From Phycisphaeraceae bacterium (lineage in GTDB: Bacteria > Planctomycetota > Phycisphaerae > Phycisphaerales > UBA1924): DNA of 64,000 nucleotides. The notes beneath the pieces were generated by a model, which was given only the letters and a program-made list of their open reading frames with translations, did no database searches and was not told where the DNA came from. Below, one piece after another: positions 37,185-46,328 of the stretch. How positions within the stretch are numbered: position 1 is the stretch's first letter; each line of letters starts with the position of its first letter. A program made the position numbers and the translations under genes. The stretch is from assembly GCA_020639155.1 (NCBI GenBank), contig JACKHF010000001.1:2108001-2172000 (forward strand), in the 5' to 3' direction.

Positions 37185-37751
37185 GTGACACCTCCCTGGA
37201 ACGACTGGTACCACTGCAACGGAAACACGTTCGGGACGTGGGTGCGTGGTGACGAGCGAGGTTGGCGCTCCCGTCGTCATCGCGAGCATGTCGAGGGAGA
37301 TTATCACAACCCGCCCCCGGTCGAGAAGTACGCAAAGGAGCGTGCGTACTCAAAGCAGATCATGAAACGTGAGCCGGTTGTCCTCACACAAGCTGCGCAG
37401 GATGTTGCGTGTGCGCGGATGGTTGAGGCATTGCACCATCACACAATCGAGGTCGCGGTGTTGTGCGTCGATGACCATCACTTCCATGTGCTCGCACGGG
37501 TTCCGGATCACAATCCACGACGCTGGATTGGTATCGCGAAAAAGGAGAGTGCAAGAGCGCTCTCGCGAGCGAACCTCGTCAGCCCGGGTGGCGTGTGGGC
37601 GGTTCGGTTTCGATGCCTGCCCATCACAAACAAGGCGCACTTTGAGAACGCGCAGAAATACATCGCGGATCACGCGTCTCGCGGCGCGAGTGTGTGGATG
37701 CGACCCGATACGAACGCAGCAAGCCCAGGGATTGCAATCCCTGGGCGTTGA
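37185..37751 (+). CDS. RAYT-like REP-associated Y1 transposase
   Basis: 188 residues from GTG 37185; the frame is open for 21 more codons upstream, but that part only translates the palindrome. HUH/Y1 features: CVDDHHFHVLARV with H99-F-H101 (His-hydrophobic-His metal site) and Y159 in NAQKYIADHASRG as candidate nucleophile. The N-terminal WYHCNGNTFGTW and RGDERGWRSRRHREHVEGDY stretches are, from memory, typical of a planctomycete relative of TnpA-REP. Palindromes stand on both sides (37135-37156 and 37723-37746) and the last codons are themselves encoded by the right palindrome (PGIAIPGR then stop). It probably nicks single-stranded DNA at these hairpins. Domesticated versus mobile status is unknown. 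Confidence 0.82.
   Translation: MTPPWNDWYHCNGNTFGTWVRGDERGWRSRRHREHVEGDYHNPPPVEKYAKERAYSKQIMKREPVVLTQAAQDVACARMVEALHHHTIEVAVLCVDDHHFHVLARVPDHNPRRWIGIAKKESARALSRANLVSPGGVWAVRFRCLPITNKAHFENAQKYIADHASRGASVWMRPDTNAASPGIAIPGR
37723..37746. repeat. REP-like palindrome, copy 3 (perfect, 24 bp)
   Basis: Perfect palindrome: GCCCA + GGGATTGCAATCCC + TGGGC, followed by GTTGA that contains the transposase stop codon. The repeat therefore doubles as coding sequence. Confidence 0.92.
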
Positions 37752-37769
37752 AAACCGGGAAAAGACGCA

Positions 37770-37946
37770 TCACACGGGATCTGGCAGCTCGATCGCGGGC
37801 GCGCAGCAGCGCGGGCACGGCCGGCGTGCACCGAGATGCAGGCTCGGTCGCTTGAACGAATACTGACACGCCAGACACACAAACGGCGCCAGTCCATATT
37901 GAGTGATGCGGTGACGCCGGTTGCTGGATGGGGGACGGTGGGGCAT
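37770..37946 (-). CDS. Small zinc-ribbon protein
   Basis: 58 residues from ATG 37946; the frame is open further upstream but overlaps the next gene. FVCLACQYSFKRPSLHLG followed by RPCPRCC gives two CxxC knuckles about 19 residues apart, a zinc-ribbon arrangement. The N-terminus is basic (PHRPPSSNRRHR). No neighbour explains its role; it sits between the transposase and an AT-rich gene on the other strand. A short real protein is plausible but not certain. Confidence 0.5.
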   Translation of the reverse strand: MPHRPPSSNRRHRITQYGLAPFVCLACQYSFKRPSLHLGARRPCPRCCAPAIELPDPV

Positions 37947-38036
37947 GGGGGAATAGTTGTGTATTCGATGTGAGCGGAACTGATAGGCGACTGTGAGTAG
38001 GAGATGGCTGCTAAAGGGGTGTAAAATCATTTCGTA

Positions 38037-38861
38037 ATGAGTGAAGAACATGTATCCCCTTTGCAAGATCTCGTTTCTGCAGCAGAAGCAGAAATGGCAC
38101 ATCAACTCAAAATAGCCAGAGCAGCCTTTACGCACCCAGGTGACAAGGGATTTTCAGTTGAGGCGGCAGTCCGAAAATTTTTAGCTACATATTTACCAAG
38201 AAGCATGAGCGTTGGGCATGGTGAGGTAGTTGATAACGAAGGGCATAGATCTAATCAGACTGATGTAGTCATAATTAGTGATGATCATCCACTAATTTTC
38301 CCCCTAGAGCAACCTGGATTGTTTTTTATCGAAGGAGTCCGCGCGGCAGGTGAAGTAAAAAGTGTGTTAACGGCAGAAAATTTAGCCTCTGCTGTGGCTG
38401 CGTCAGGAAATTTTAAGCGATTGAAGGCCCAACCTGGTCATGGGACGATGGTGAGAGCTTCGCATAGCGATCTGTCAAGGTATGGTCATAATGCGCCGTA
38501 TTTTCTTATTGCATTAGAATGTAAAATGTCGCCAAATCGGATTGCGGAGGTATTACGTGAAACAGTGGTTAATGACATAACTCTATCAAACAACATGTTT
38601 GATGCAATTGTTGTTCGTGGAGTTGGGATGTGGGTGAACATGATGGATGGGCGCGGAAACTTTTGCTATGTTGATTCGACTGGCAATCCTGCCACAGGAT
38701 GGATTATGATTAAGAATGATCATCTCCTGTATGATTTTTTGTCTTGGCTTACATGCTCAATGCTTAATCCAGTTCGATCTGAAAATATCCTTCCACGATA
38801 TCTAATGCAGTCGGGATCTCTTGAAGAGATACGCAATAAAGTGAAGAAATCATCCACATGA
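38037..38861 (+). CDS. DUF6602-like protein, candidate PD-(D/E)XK-fold, AT-rich
   Basis: 274 residues. The region GFSVEAAVRKFLATYLPRSM, VGHGEVVDNEGHRSNQTDVV and FFIEGVRAAGEVKSVLTAEN matches the DUF6602 pattern. Asp in QTDVVI and the E-x-K of AAGEVKS recall the D...ExK core of PD-(D/E)XK nucleases, so a DNA-acting or defence role is conceivable; I cannot confirm it. Base use is clearly richer in A+T than the flanking genes (ttttttatcgaagg, aattttaagcg), suggesting recent acquisition. No ribosome site is obvious. A long hairpin separates it from convergent groEL. Confidence 0.82.
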   Translation: MSEEHVSPLQDLVSAAEAEMAHQLKIARAAFTHPGDKGFSVEAAVRKFLATYLPRSMSVGHGEVVDNEGHRSNQTDVVIISDDHPLIFPLEQPGLFFIEGVRAAGEVKSVLTAENLASAVAASGNFKRLKAQPGHGTMVRASHSDLSRYGHNAPYFLIALECKMSPNRIAEVLRETVVNDITLSNNMFDAIVVRGVGMWVNMMDGRGNFCYVDSTGNPATGWIMIKNDHLLYDFLSWLTCSMLNPVRSENILPRYLMQSGSLEEIRNKVKKSST

Positions 38862-38865
38862 ATGC

Positions 38866-38903
38866 AAAAAGTGCGGGGAGGACATTAATGTCCCCTCCCG
38901 CAC
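38866..38903 (-). terminator. groEL terminator hairpin
   Basis: Long stem GTGCGGG-GAGG-ACATT paired with AATGT-CCCCT-CCCGCAC (one bulge). On the minus strand it is followed by TTTTTGCATT, so it mainly ends the groESL transcript; on the plus strand no T-run follows. Confidence 0.75.
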
Positions 38904-38958
38904 AACAGTTTGAATACTGTAGTGTGATTCAAATTCTGCCGATCAGGCAGAGCCTGCC

Positions 38959-40593
<1,635 letters not shown>

Positions 40594-40644
40594 TGTCTTT
40601 CGTTTCCTTTTCTTCACACTGCGCTGCAGTGCAGATGTGTTGTG

Positions 40645-40914
40645 TTACTTCGCGTTTGAATCGTTGTCTGTTGGGATATGACGGATGACGCGTGACGGGG
40701 CGGGCTTGCGACCTCTGCGAGCGAGCGTCCTGCCGTACGTCGGCACGGGTGCCGAGCGCGTGACTGTCACGATCTCGCTGTACGTGCCCGTGTCGAGCGG
40801 AACAATGCGGGGTTCTGTCTCGCCCGCGATCCACAGCCACGAACCGAAGACATCGCGATTCTCGCGCGATGTGTGCTCGGGCTGGGGAGTGGAGTTGTCC
40901 GCGTTGTCTGTCAT
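40645..40914 (-). CDS. Small hypothetical protein between groES and groEL
   Basis: 89 residues, basic and low in hydrophobic residues. It starts 12 bp after groES and ends 51 bp before groEL on the same strand, so it would be co-transcribed with the chaperonins. The sequence (VFGSWLWIAGETEPRIVPLD, YGRTLARRGRKPAPSRV) matches no family I know. Placement and strand favour a real gene; the lack of recognisable features leaves doubt. Confidence 0.5.
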   Translation of the reverse strand: MTDNADNSTPQPEHTSRENRDVFGSWLWIAGETEPRIVPLDTGTYSEIVTVTRSAPVPTYGRTLARRGRKPAPSRVIRHIPTDNDSNAK

Positions 40915-40926
40915 GTGTGTTTGTGA

Positions 40927-41250
40927 TTAGTCGTCGATGATGGCGAGCACGTCGTCCTCGCTCATGATGAGCATCTCAACGCCGTCGAGCTTGATCTCGG
41001 TGCCTGCGTACGAGGAGAAGATGACGCGATCGCCCTTGTTGACCTGCAACGGGACGCGCGTGCCTGTTTCTTTGTTGAGCGCGCCATCGCCGACAGCCTT
41101 GATCACGCCGGTCTTGGGACGATCCTTGCTGGACTCGGGCAGGTAGATGCCGCTCTCTGTCTTCGTTTCGGCTTCGTCACGCATGACGATGATCTTGTCG
41201 TGCAGTGGTTTGACGTTGATCTTTGCCTTGGTTGCTGTCTTCGTTGCCAT
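40927..41250 (-). CDS. groES: Co-chaperonin GroES
   Basis: 107 residues; family ~97 plus a short Lys-rich N-terminal extension (MATKTATKAK). The mobile loop and barrel are clear: INVKPLHDKIIVMRDEAE, TESGIYLPESSKDRPKTG, GDRVIFSSYAGTEI and DDVLAIIDD at the end. It forms the heptameric lid of the GroEL chamber. First gene of the chaperonin operon; upstream is a 13-bp inverted repeat and no CIRCE element. Confidence 0.97.
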   Translation of the reverse strand: MATKTATKAKINVKPLHDKIIVMRDEAETKTESGIYLPESSKDRPKTGVIKAVGDGALNKETGTRVPLQVNKGDRVIFSSYAGTEIKLDGVEMLIMSEDDVLAIIDD

Positions 41251-41284
41251 CGATGTCTTTCTCCGAATGAAAAACCAGTGTGTT

Positions 41285-41325
41285 GCGTGCGTCGATCACT
41301 GCCCGGTGTTCGGATCGACGCACGC
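41285..41325. promoter_or_regulatory. 13-bp inverted repeat upstream of groES
   Basis: Perfect arms GCGTGCGTCGATC and GATCGACGCACGC separated by 15 nt, lying 35-75 bp upstream of the groES start and 24 bp after the stop of the receiver gene. It could be an operator or thermosensor for groESL, or a weak terminator of the upstream gene (a TTTTT run follows only after 11 nt). It does not match CIRCE (TTAGCACTC-N9-GAGTGCTAA). Confidence 0.6.
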
Positions 41326-41349
41326 GCGATCCGACCGGGAGTGATGTCG

Positions 41350-41814
41350 TTATGCTGTCGAGCTTCCCGGCCAGCGCCCCGCGTAATAACGCGACAGGCA
41401 TCGGCGGAGCACTTCCAGCAGAATCTCGGTATCGGTCGGTGTGGTGGGGCGGTCCACGACTGCGAACGCGCCGGAGCGCAACGCTTCGGTGACCTCGCGA
41501 CGATCGTCGCGCGCCGAGTGTGCTTGTTTCACAATGACGGTTGGCGGCGGCGACGGCAGGCGCGACAGATAGCGCAGCAGCTTCAATCCGCCCGTATGCA
41601 CATGACCAGACGCGCCCTGCTCGTGCATGGGGAGCCCGAGGTCGACAATCGCGATATGGATGGGCGACTGTTCGAGCAGTTGTGCTGCCTGGTCACCACA
41701 ATGGGCTCGCAAGGCTCGCACACCCATCGGCGCGAGCAGTTGCGGGAGCGCGTCAGCCCACGAGTCGGAACGCCAGCCGGTGTAGGTCAGCAGCAGGTTG
41801 AGTCGCGGCATCAT
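41350..41814 (-). CDS. Receiver-like (response regulator fold) protein with degenerate site
   Basis: 154 residues if started at ATG 41814; in-frame ATGs at 41904 and 42063 exist but the extra residues lack family character. A CheY-like fold is visible: LNLLLTYTGW first strand, AIVDLGLPM with the phospho-acceptor Asp, PTVIVKQAHSARDD and a last strand FAVVDRPTTP. The conserved Lys after strand 5 (usually K-P) is replaced by Arg, and the acidic pair near the N-terminus is missing, so normal phosphorylation is doubtful. It has no output domain. Upstream of groES on the same strand. Confidence 0.65.
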   Translation of the reverse strand: MMPRLNLLLTYTGWRSDSWADALPQLLAPMGVRALRAHCGDQAAQLLEQSPIHIAIVDLGLPMHEQGASGHVHTGGLKLLRYLSRLPSPPPTVIVKQAHSARDDRREVTEALRSGAFAVVDRPTTPTDTEILLEVLRRCLSRYYAGRWPGSSTA

Positions 41815-42188
41815 GCCCTGGGTCTGGTTTGGTCCGGGCACGGGGCAACTGTGCCCATTGTGGGCAGAGAACTGCTCGCCTGACTGTGGACCAATGGCCA
41901 CCATGCCATCGGAATCTGCAACCGGCGTGCCTGTTTGATTTCGAAGGGCTTCCAATGATCGCACACGGGTAGTTGAACAGGGGCCAAATTCGCCTGTGTT
42001 TTGACGAAAACGAGGCAGAACCGACAGGAAGTGCGGTGGTCTGCTGGGATGGATGGGTATCAAGACGCACGAATCCAGCTAGGAAGTGTCAGTTTGGCAG
42101 GCGCAGGATTGCTTCAAAGAACTGTCAGATCAATGAGAGACGGGCTGAGAATGGACGGGTTTCGTTCGTGCGGGCTCTATGATGCTGG
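41815..42188. other. Stretch without assigned gene between the receiver gene and rmuC
   Basis: About 370 bp. It includes the possible N-terminal extension of the receiver gene (in-frame ATGs at 41904 and 42063) and the divergent promoter region. I see no RNA gene, terminator or repeat here. Confidence 0.4.
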
Positions 42189-43622
42189 ATGGACCCGCTC
42201 TCGATTGTCTTTGGTGTGATCGCGCTCGTATTGCTTGGCGTGAGCGTGTGGCTGATGCTCGATCGTGCTAAGGCGAGAGAAAATCTTGCCCGCAGCGATG
42301 AAGTTCTAAGTGCTGCAAAGTCAGCTCTTGCAAGTCGCGAAGTCGAACTGAAGGAACTGGTTTCTCGACAGCAGCAGAGTGAGGGTGCGAAAGTCGATCT
42401 GGAACGGCAGCTGGCGACCGAAAAGGCTGAACGTAGAAACGAAGTGCAGCGCATTCAGGATCTCAGTGCAAAGGACTTAGAGTCAGCTCAACGAGAGCGC
42501 GAGCAACTAAAAGCAGATATTGAGAAAATGAACGAGCAACTGACCCAACGGTTCCGTGCTCTTGCTGGCGAAGTTCTTGACAACTCTCGAAAAGCACTAG
42601 CTGAGCATCATGATGTGCAATCGAAGTTGGCTGGCACAGAGCTAGTAAAACGTGAGAAGGCATTTCTTGATCTGTTGAAGAAGAACGAAGACAGGATCAA
42701 GACGTTTGACGAGGCACGTATCAAAGGGGAATCTCAAATTGCTCAACAGCTTGAGCATCAGATCGCGGCAACACTGCAACTGGGGGACAAGACTGAGCGC
42801 TTTACTAAAGCCATGTACCGCCCAGAGGTGCGGGGCAAGTACGGTGAGGTGCAGTTAAGAACAATGCTGGAGAAGGCAGGCTTAAAGAGTTACTGTGATT
42901 TTAAAGAACAGTTCACAGTTCAGGGTGAACGTACAACTGCTCGACCCGATGTAGTTGTCAGTCTTCCCAATGAGCGAGTGATCGTTATTGACGCAAAGGC
43001 TAACTATGACGGATATATGAATGCAGCAAATGCGGATGATCCTGAAGAGCAGGAGCAGCATCTGAAGCAGTTTGACAGGAACTTTTCCGATCAGATCAAG
43101 TCTTTGTCTAAGAAGTCTTACGAGAACCTCGTAAAGGGATCAATTGATTATGTGGTAATGTTTGTTCCTGGTGATCAGGTTCTTGACACAGCATTGCGGC
43201 GACAACCTGATCTTATTGATCGAGCGCAAGATATGCATGTGGTACTTGCAAGCCCGGCTTCCTTGATCTGTCTTCTGAATGCGGTTGCACTTGGTTGGCG
43301 CGAGAAGCAGCTTGCAGAAAATATGCATGAACTGCAAGAGCTTGGTAAGGATCTTTATGAAAGGGTCACAATCGCTATGAAGCATCTTGTTGATTGCGGA
43401 AAATCGCTTGATAGTGCTGTATTTAGCTACAACGCATTTGTCGGTAGCGCCAAGTCGCGCATGGTTCCAATGATGCGAAGATTTGAGCAGCAGCAGCTTG
43501 TAAAAGGGAAAGACAAGTTTAAGATGCCTAAAGAGATTGAAGACGAGGCAAGGGAACTACTACTTCCAGAAATAGACTCGTCCGAAGATCCAATAGCTGA
43601 TGACCTAGACGATGGGAACTGA
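42189..43622 (+). CDS. rmuC: RmuC-family DNA recombination protein
   Basis: 477 residues. Residues about 5-25 form one membrane helix (IVFGVIALVLLGVSVWLML), followed by a long coiled coil to about residue 200, then the RmuC nuclease-like domain (PD-(D/E)XK fold): RPEVRGKYGEVQLRTMLEKA, ARPDVVVSLPNERVIVIDAK with the D...D-x-K core, and GWREKQLAENMHELQELGK. RmuC limits inversions at short repeats in E. coli; the mechanism is unclear. ATG follows directly after a purine-poor leader. The second half is more A+T-rich than its neighbours. Confidence 0.92.
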   Translation: MDPLSIVFGVIALVLLGVSVWLMLDRAKARENLARSDEVLSAAKSALASREVELKELVSRQQQSEGAKVDLERQLATEKAERRNEVQRIQDLSAKDLESAQREREQLKADIEKMNEQLTQRFRALAGEVLDNSRKALAEHHDVQSKLAGTELVKREKAFLDLLKKNEDRIKTFDEARIKGESQIAQQLEHQIAATLQLGDKTERFTKAMYRPEVRGKYGEVQLRTMLEKAGLKSYCDFKEQFTVQGERTTARPDVVVSLPNERVIVIDAKANYDGYMNAANADDPEEQEQHLKQFDRNFSDQIKSLSKKSYENLVKGSIDYVVMFVPGDQVLDTALRRQPDLIDRAQDMHVVLASPASLICLLNAVALGWREKQLAENMHELQELGKDLYERVTIAMKHLVDCGKSLDSAVFSYNAFVGSAKSRMVPMMRRFEQQQLVKGKDKFKMPKEIEDEARELLLPEIDSSEDPIADDLDDGN

Positions 43623-43627
43623 TTTAA

Positions 43628-44083
43628 CTAACCGTTTGTCTGCGTGAATGTGGAGTGCCCCGCGAGTCCGCATGCGACGACATCACCGTGGTTGAAATCG
43701 CTCGCCTGCTGGCGAGCATCGGTGAGCGTGCAGTGGAACGGCACACCCGCATCAATCACGACGACGTTGCGCGACGGATCGGTCGAGACGACGCGCCCCT
43801 GGATTCGCCGCGGTTTGCCGATGACGGGGTCGATGTACTTGCCGCCGGTGCGGACCACGTCGACGCGCTTCGCCTGCGCGTGGATGGTGCCGATACACCG
43901 CTTGCCGACGGGCGTGCTCACACCAGCCGCGCAGACAAGATGCATCTGGTACGAGGTGTTGGGGTAGGTCATCACGACCAGGGCGGGCTGTGTCGCGGTG
44001 GCGTTCACAGTGCCTGCGAACGTGCCTCGGGCGAGTGCGGGGTCGATCTGCGTGGTCGGGGCGGGGTGGATCATGGCTGACAT
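43628..44083 (-). CDS. Hypothetical protein, possibly beta-barrel
   Basis: 151 residues from ATG 44083, which overlaps the stop of the amidotransferase gene by one base (TAATG), so it is probably translated from the same transcript. No signal peptide or membrane segment. It is rich in short beta strands (GTFAGTVNATATQPALVVMT, IQGRVVSTDPSRNVVVIDAG), as in an OB-like barrel. No family recognised; function unknown. It converges with rmuC, with 5 bp between stops. Confidence 0.72.
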   Translation of the reverse strand: MSAMIHPAPTTQIDPALARGTFAGTVNATATQPALVVMTYPNTSYQMHLVCAAGVSTPVGKRCIGTIHAQAKRVDVVRTGGKYIDPVIGKPRRIQGRVVSTDPSRNVVVIDAGVPFHCTLTDARQQASDFNHGDVVACGLAGHSTFTQTNG

Positions 44084-44802
44084 TATCCCTGCTGGGTGCA
44101 ATGTTCGAGTGTTGGAACCGTATCGGCTATCGGCAGTGTGACATTCCGAGGCTGGTCGCCCATGCGCAGGAAGTTCGCCAGCAGTGCGTGCCCGCACGGT
44201 GTCATGAAGCTCTCGGGATGGAACTGGACTCCGAGTAATGGCTGCTTGTCTGGATCATTCCACTCACGAGCCAGTCCCATGACGAGGCGTGTCGTCGAGC
44301 CGTCGGTGTTCGTCTGGTCGAGCCACGCGTTGACGCGCCACGCTCCGTGCTCGTCTGGTTCCGGCACGTCTCTCGCATCAATCGCCAGCGAGTGGTATCG
44401 CGCGACGATCATGGGCGATTCGATATCAGCAAAGATGCCCGAGCCATCGTGGTCGATCTCGCTGGTCATGCCGTGAACCGGCTCGTCGTACTGCTGCACG
44501 GGCATGCCATGGATCGCGCCGATGCACTGATGCCCGAGACACACGCCGAGGATGCTGATCTTTCCAGCACACGCACGGACGATGTCGTTGGAAGCGCCAG
44601 CTTCATCAGGCGTGCACGGTCCGGGTGAGAGAACAACGTGGGAGAGACCGCGGTGGCGCATCGCCAGCACGTCAGCCGCTGCGATCTCGTCGTTTCGCAC
44701 AACGACGAGCGAGGTGCCTATGCGCAACGACGGATCGACCTCCGCAAGCCGGTGCACAAGGTTCCATGTGAAGGAATCGTGGTTGTCAATGACGAGAATC
44801 AC
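44083..44802 (-). CDS. Glutamine amidotransferase, anthranilate/aminodeoxychorismate synthase component II
   Basis: 239 residues from GTG 44802, immediately before the conserved VILVIDNHDSFTWNLVH; an ATG at 44940 would add an untypical leader. Class I amidotransferase: Cys in GVCLGHQC, His and Glu in GVQFHPES, plus VLSPGPCTPDEAG. It releases ammonia from glutamine for anthranilate (TrpG) or aminodeoxychorismate (PabA) synthesis; sequence alone does not decide which. No component I gene is in the window. The C-terminus is somewhat extended (PRNVTLPIADTVPTLEH). Confidence 0.88.
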   Translation of the reverse strand: MILVIDNHDSFTWNLVHRLAEVDPSLRIGTSLVVVRNDEIAAADVLAMRHRGLSHVVLSPGPCTPDEAGASNDIVRACAGKISILGVCLGHQCIGAIHGMPVQQYDEPVHGMTSEIDHDGSGIFADIESPMIVARYHSLAIDARDVPEPDEHGAWRVNAWLDQTNTDGSTTRLVMGLAREWNDPDKQPLLGVQFHPESFMTPCGHALLANFLRMGDQPRNVTLPIADTVPTLEHCTQQG

Positions 44803-44999
44803 GGGCAAGTGTAGTGCGGGTTGTGACGTTGCAGGGCGGTTGGGGATGGAGGAGAGGGAATGAACCACGGAGACGCGCAGACACAGAGGGAAGGTTGAAA
44901 CGTGACTCCTTGATAAGGGACCGCTCCGCGGCCACTCCATCTTTACTGGTTGCGGTCTTTGGTGTAATGGTTAGGTTAGGCTTGCCATGATTTGATTCT

Positions 45000-46328
45000 T
45001 CACGGACATCCTTCCGCGAACTTGTTGCCGAAGCAGATAAAGTCGAAGATATTCATTCTTCCGTCGTTGTCGCAGTTGGCGTACACGGTTCTCTGGCTGA
45101 ACTGCTCAGCAAAGCAGAAGTAATCGAGGACATTGAGCTCATCATCGCCGTTGCAATCCGCATAGCAGAACGCGGGAAGTGTTGCAAAGAAGGGTCGATA
45201 CTCAAGCTGCGTTCCAGTCCAGCGAGCAGCAATACCCGCCATCATCGTGCCATCGAAGCTGATCGTGTCGATGGTCCAGAGCTGCCATTCTCCGGTCGAG
45301 ATGCCATACTCCTCAAAGAGCACATCCTGGAGATACCGCGCACCATTTACCGGGTCCCAGATAGTTGCTCCGTTGAGGAGAGGAGGTGGCCCAGCGTTCC
45401 CAGTTACACCGACGACGCGCCAGCCATCACCGCTGACCATATCTGTACGACCGCCAGCCACAACAGACGGGATGTGGTATGCTTGCCATCCGTGATATTC
45501 TGTCCAGCGAGAAAATGCAACAGTACATATGAAATCCGGTGTTGTTTGTCCAACACCAACTCGTCCGTCAGCCGAGGAACCAAGAATCCTGCTAAAAGAA
45601 CCACATCCCGGGAGATCACCGAGAAACTCCCACCCAATACCTTCTCGCCAACGTACAGCTTCGAGTCCCCCAGTCAAAACATTTCCTGCACTACCAAGAA
45701 TGGTATATGGCACATTCACGTCGGCTGGCCCAGTTATGAGGGCGCCAGGTGGTCCCCCTAAGTTTTTCAGTGTATTGCCATCAAAGAGAAAAGGGACATC
45801 GGCACCAGAACCATTGTCAATGAGTTGTCCCGTAAATATATAGCCATACTCAGCATCAGAGACATCAGTTGCAATTGCTTCTTCATAAGGCTGTGGAGTC
45901 TCAAAGAGGAGAAATGGTCCTTCGCCATCAATCCAAGCCACAGGCATCTTTGGTGTGTAGTTTGGCGGCGCTGCCAAAGACCCAGAAATATAACGCCCGT
46001 CCCTCGAAGTTCCATTCGCACTGGCAATCCAATCAGCACCGGGCTTCGGAAGTACATTCCATCCCTTTTGTTGTGACCATGTAACACCAGACGCAGAAGT
46101 TAGATTCGCATCGATAAAAGTCCCAACAGCAGTTCCAGAATCGGTGACTGTAAAAAAACCAAACTGTAGAGTGCTGAGAGACGGCGGCAGGTTGTCCATA
46201 AGCACGAGAGAAGCTTGCTGGGCTGATGCAGTTGTGCTCAGCATCAGCAGCACGCACAAGCCCCAGCCGCATCTTTCGAAGCGGCTGGAGCGTGTCCTGC
46301 CTTTGAAGGAACAATGATTCACGGGCAT
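45000..46328 (-). CDS. Secreted HAF-repeat-like protein with Cys/Asp tail (tandem paralog 3)
   Basis: 442 residues. Signal peptide residues about 15-36 (GWGLCVLLMLSTTASAQQ). Repeats of the extracellular HAF type are visible (AVRWREGIGWEFLGDLPG, SSADGRVGVGQTTP, GDGWRVVGVTGN). The C-terminus has two C-ADC/NCD...FDFICFGN units and ends EGCP. Its ATG overlaps the stop of the next paralog by 10 bp (ATGCCCGTGA); a GTG inside gives a 4-bp overlap instead. Very similar to the paralog at 47593-48912, including near-identical DNA in the 3' third. Probably surface-exposed; ligand unknown. Confidence 0.85.
   Translation of the reverse strand: MPVNHCSFKGRTRSSRFERCGWGLCVLLMLSTTASAQQASLVLMDNLPPSLSTLQFGFFTVTDSGTAVGTFIDANLTSASGVTWSQQKGWNVLPKPGADWIASANGTSRDGRYISGSLAAPPNYTPKMPVAWIDGEGPFLLFETPQPYEEAIATDVSDAEYGYIFTGQLIDNGSGADVPFLFDGNTLKNLGGPPGALITGPADVNVPYTILGSAGNVLTGGLEAVRWREGIGWEFLGDLPGCGSFSRILGSSADGRVGVGQTTPDFICTVAFSRWTEYHGWQAYHIPSVVAGGRTDMVSGDGWRVVGVTGNAGPPPLLNGATIWDPVNGARYLQDVLFEEYGISTGEWQLWTIDTISFDGTMMAGIAARWTGTQLEYRPFFATLPAFCYADCNGDDELNVLDYFCFAEQFSQRTVYANCDNDGRMNIFDFICFGNKFAEGCP

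Noticed and set aside
44944..44980. GGTGTAATGGTTAGG, similar to the D-arm of a Gln/Glu tRNA
   Set aside because: No anticodon arm, T-arm or acceptor partner follows; it is most likely chance.
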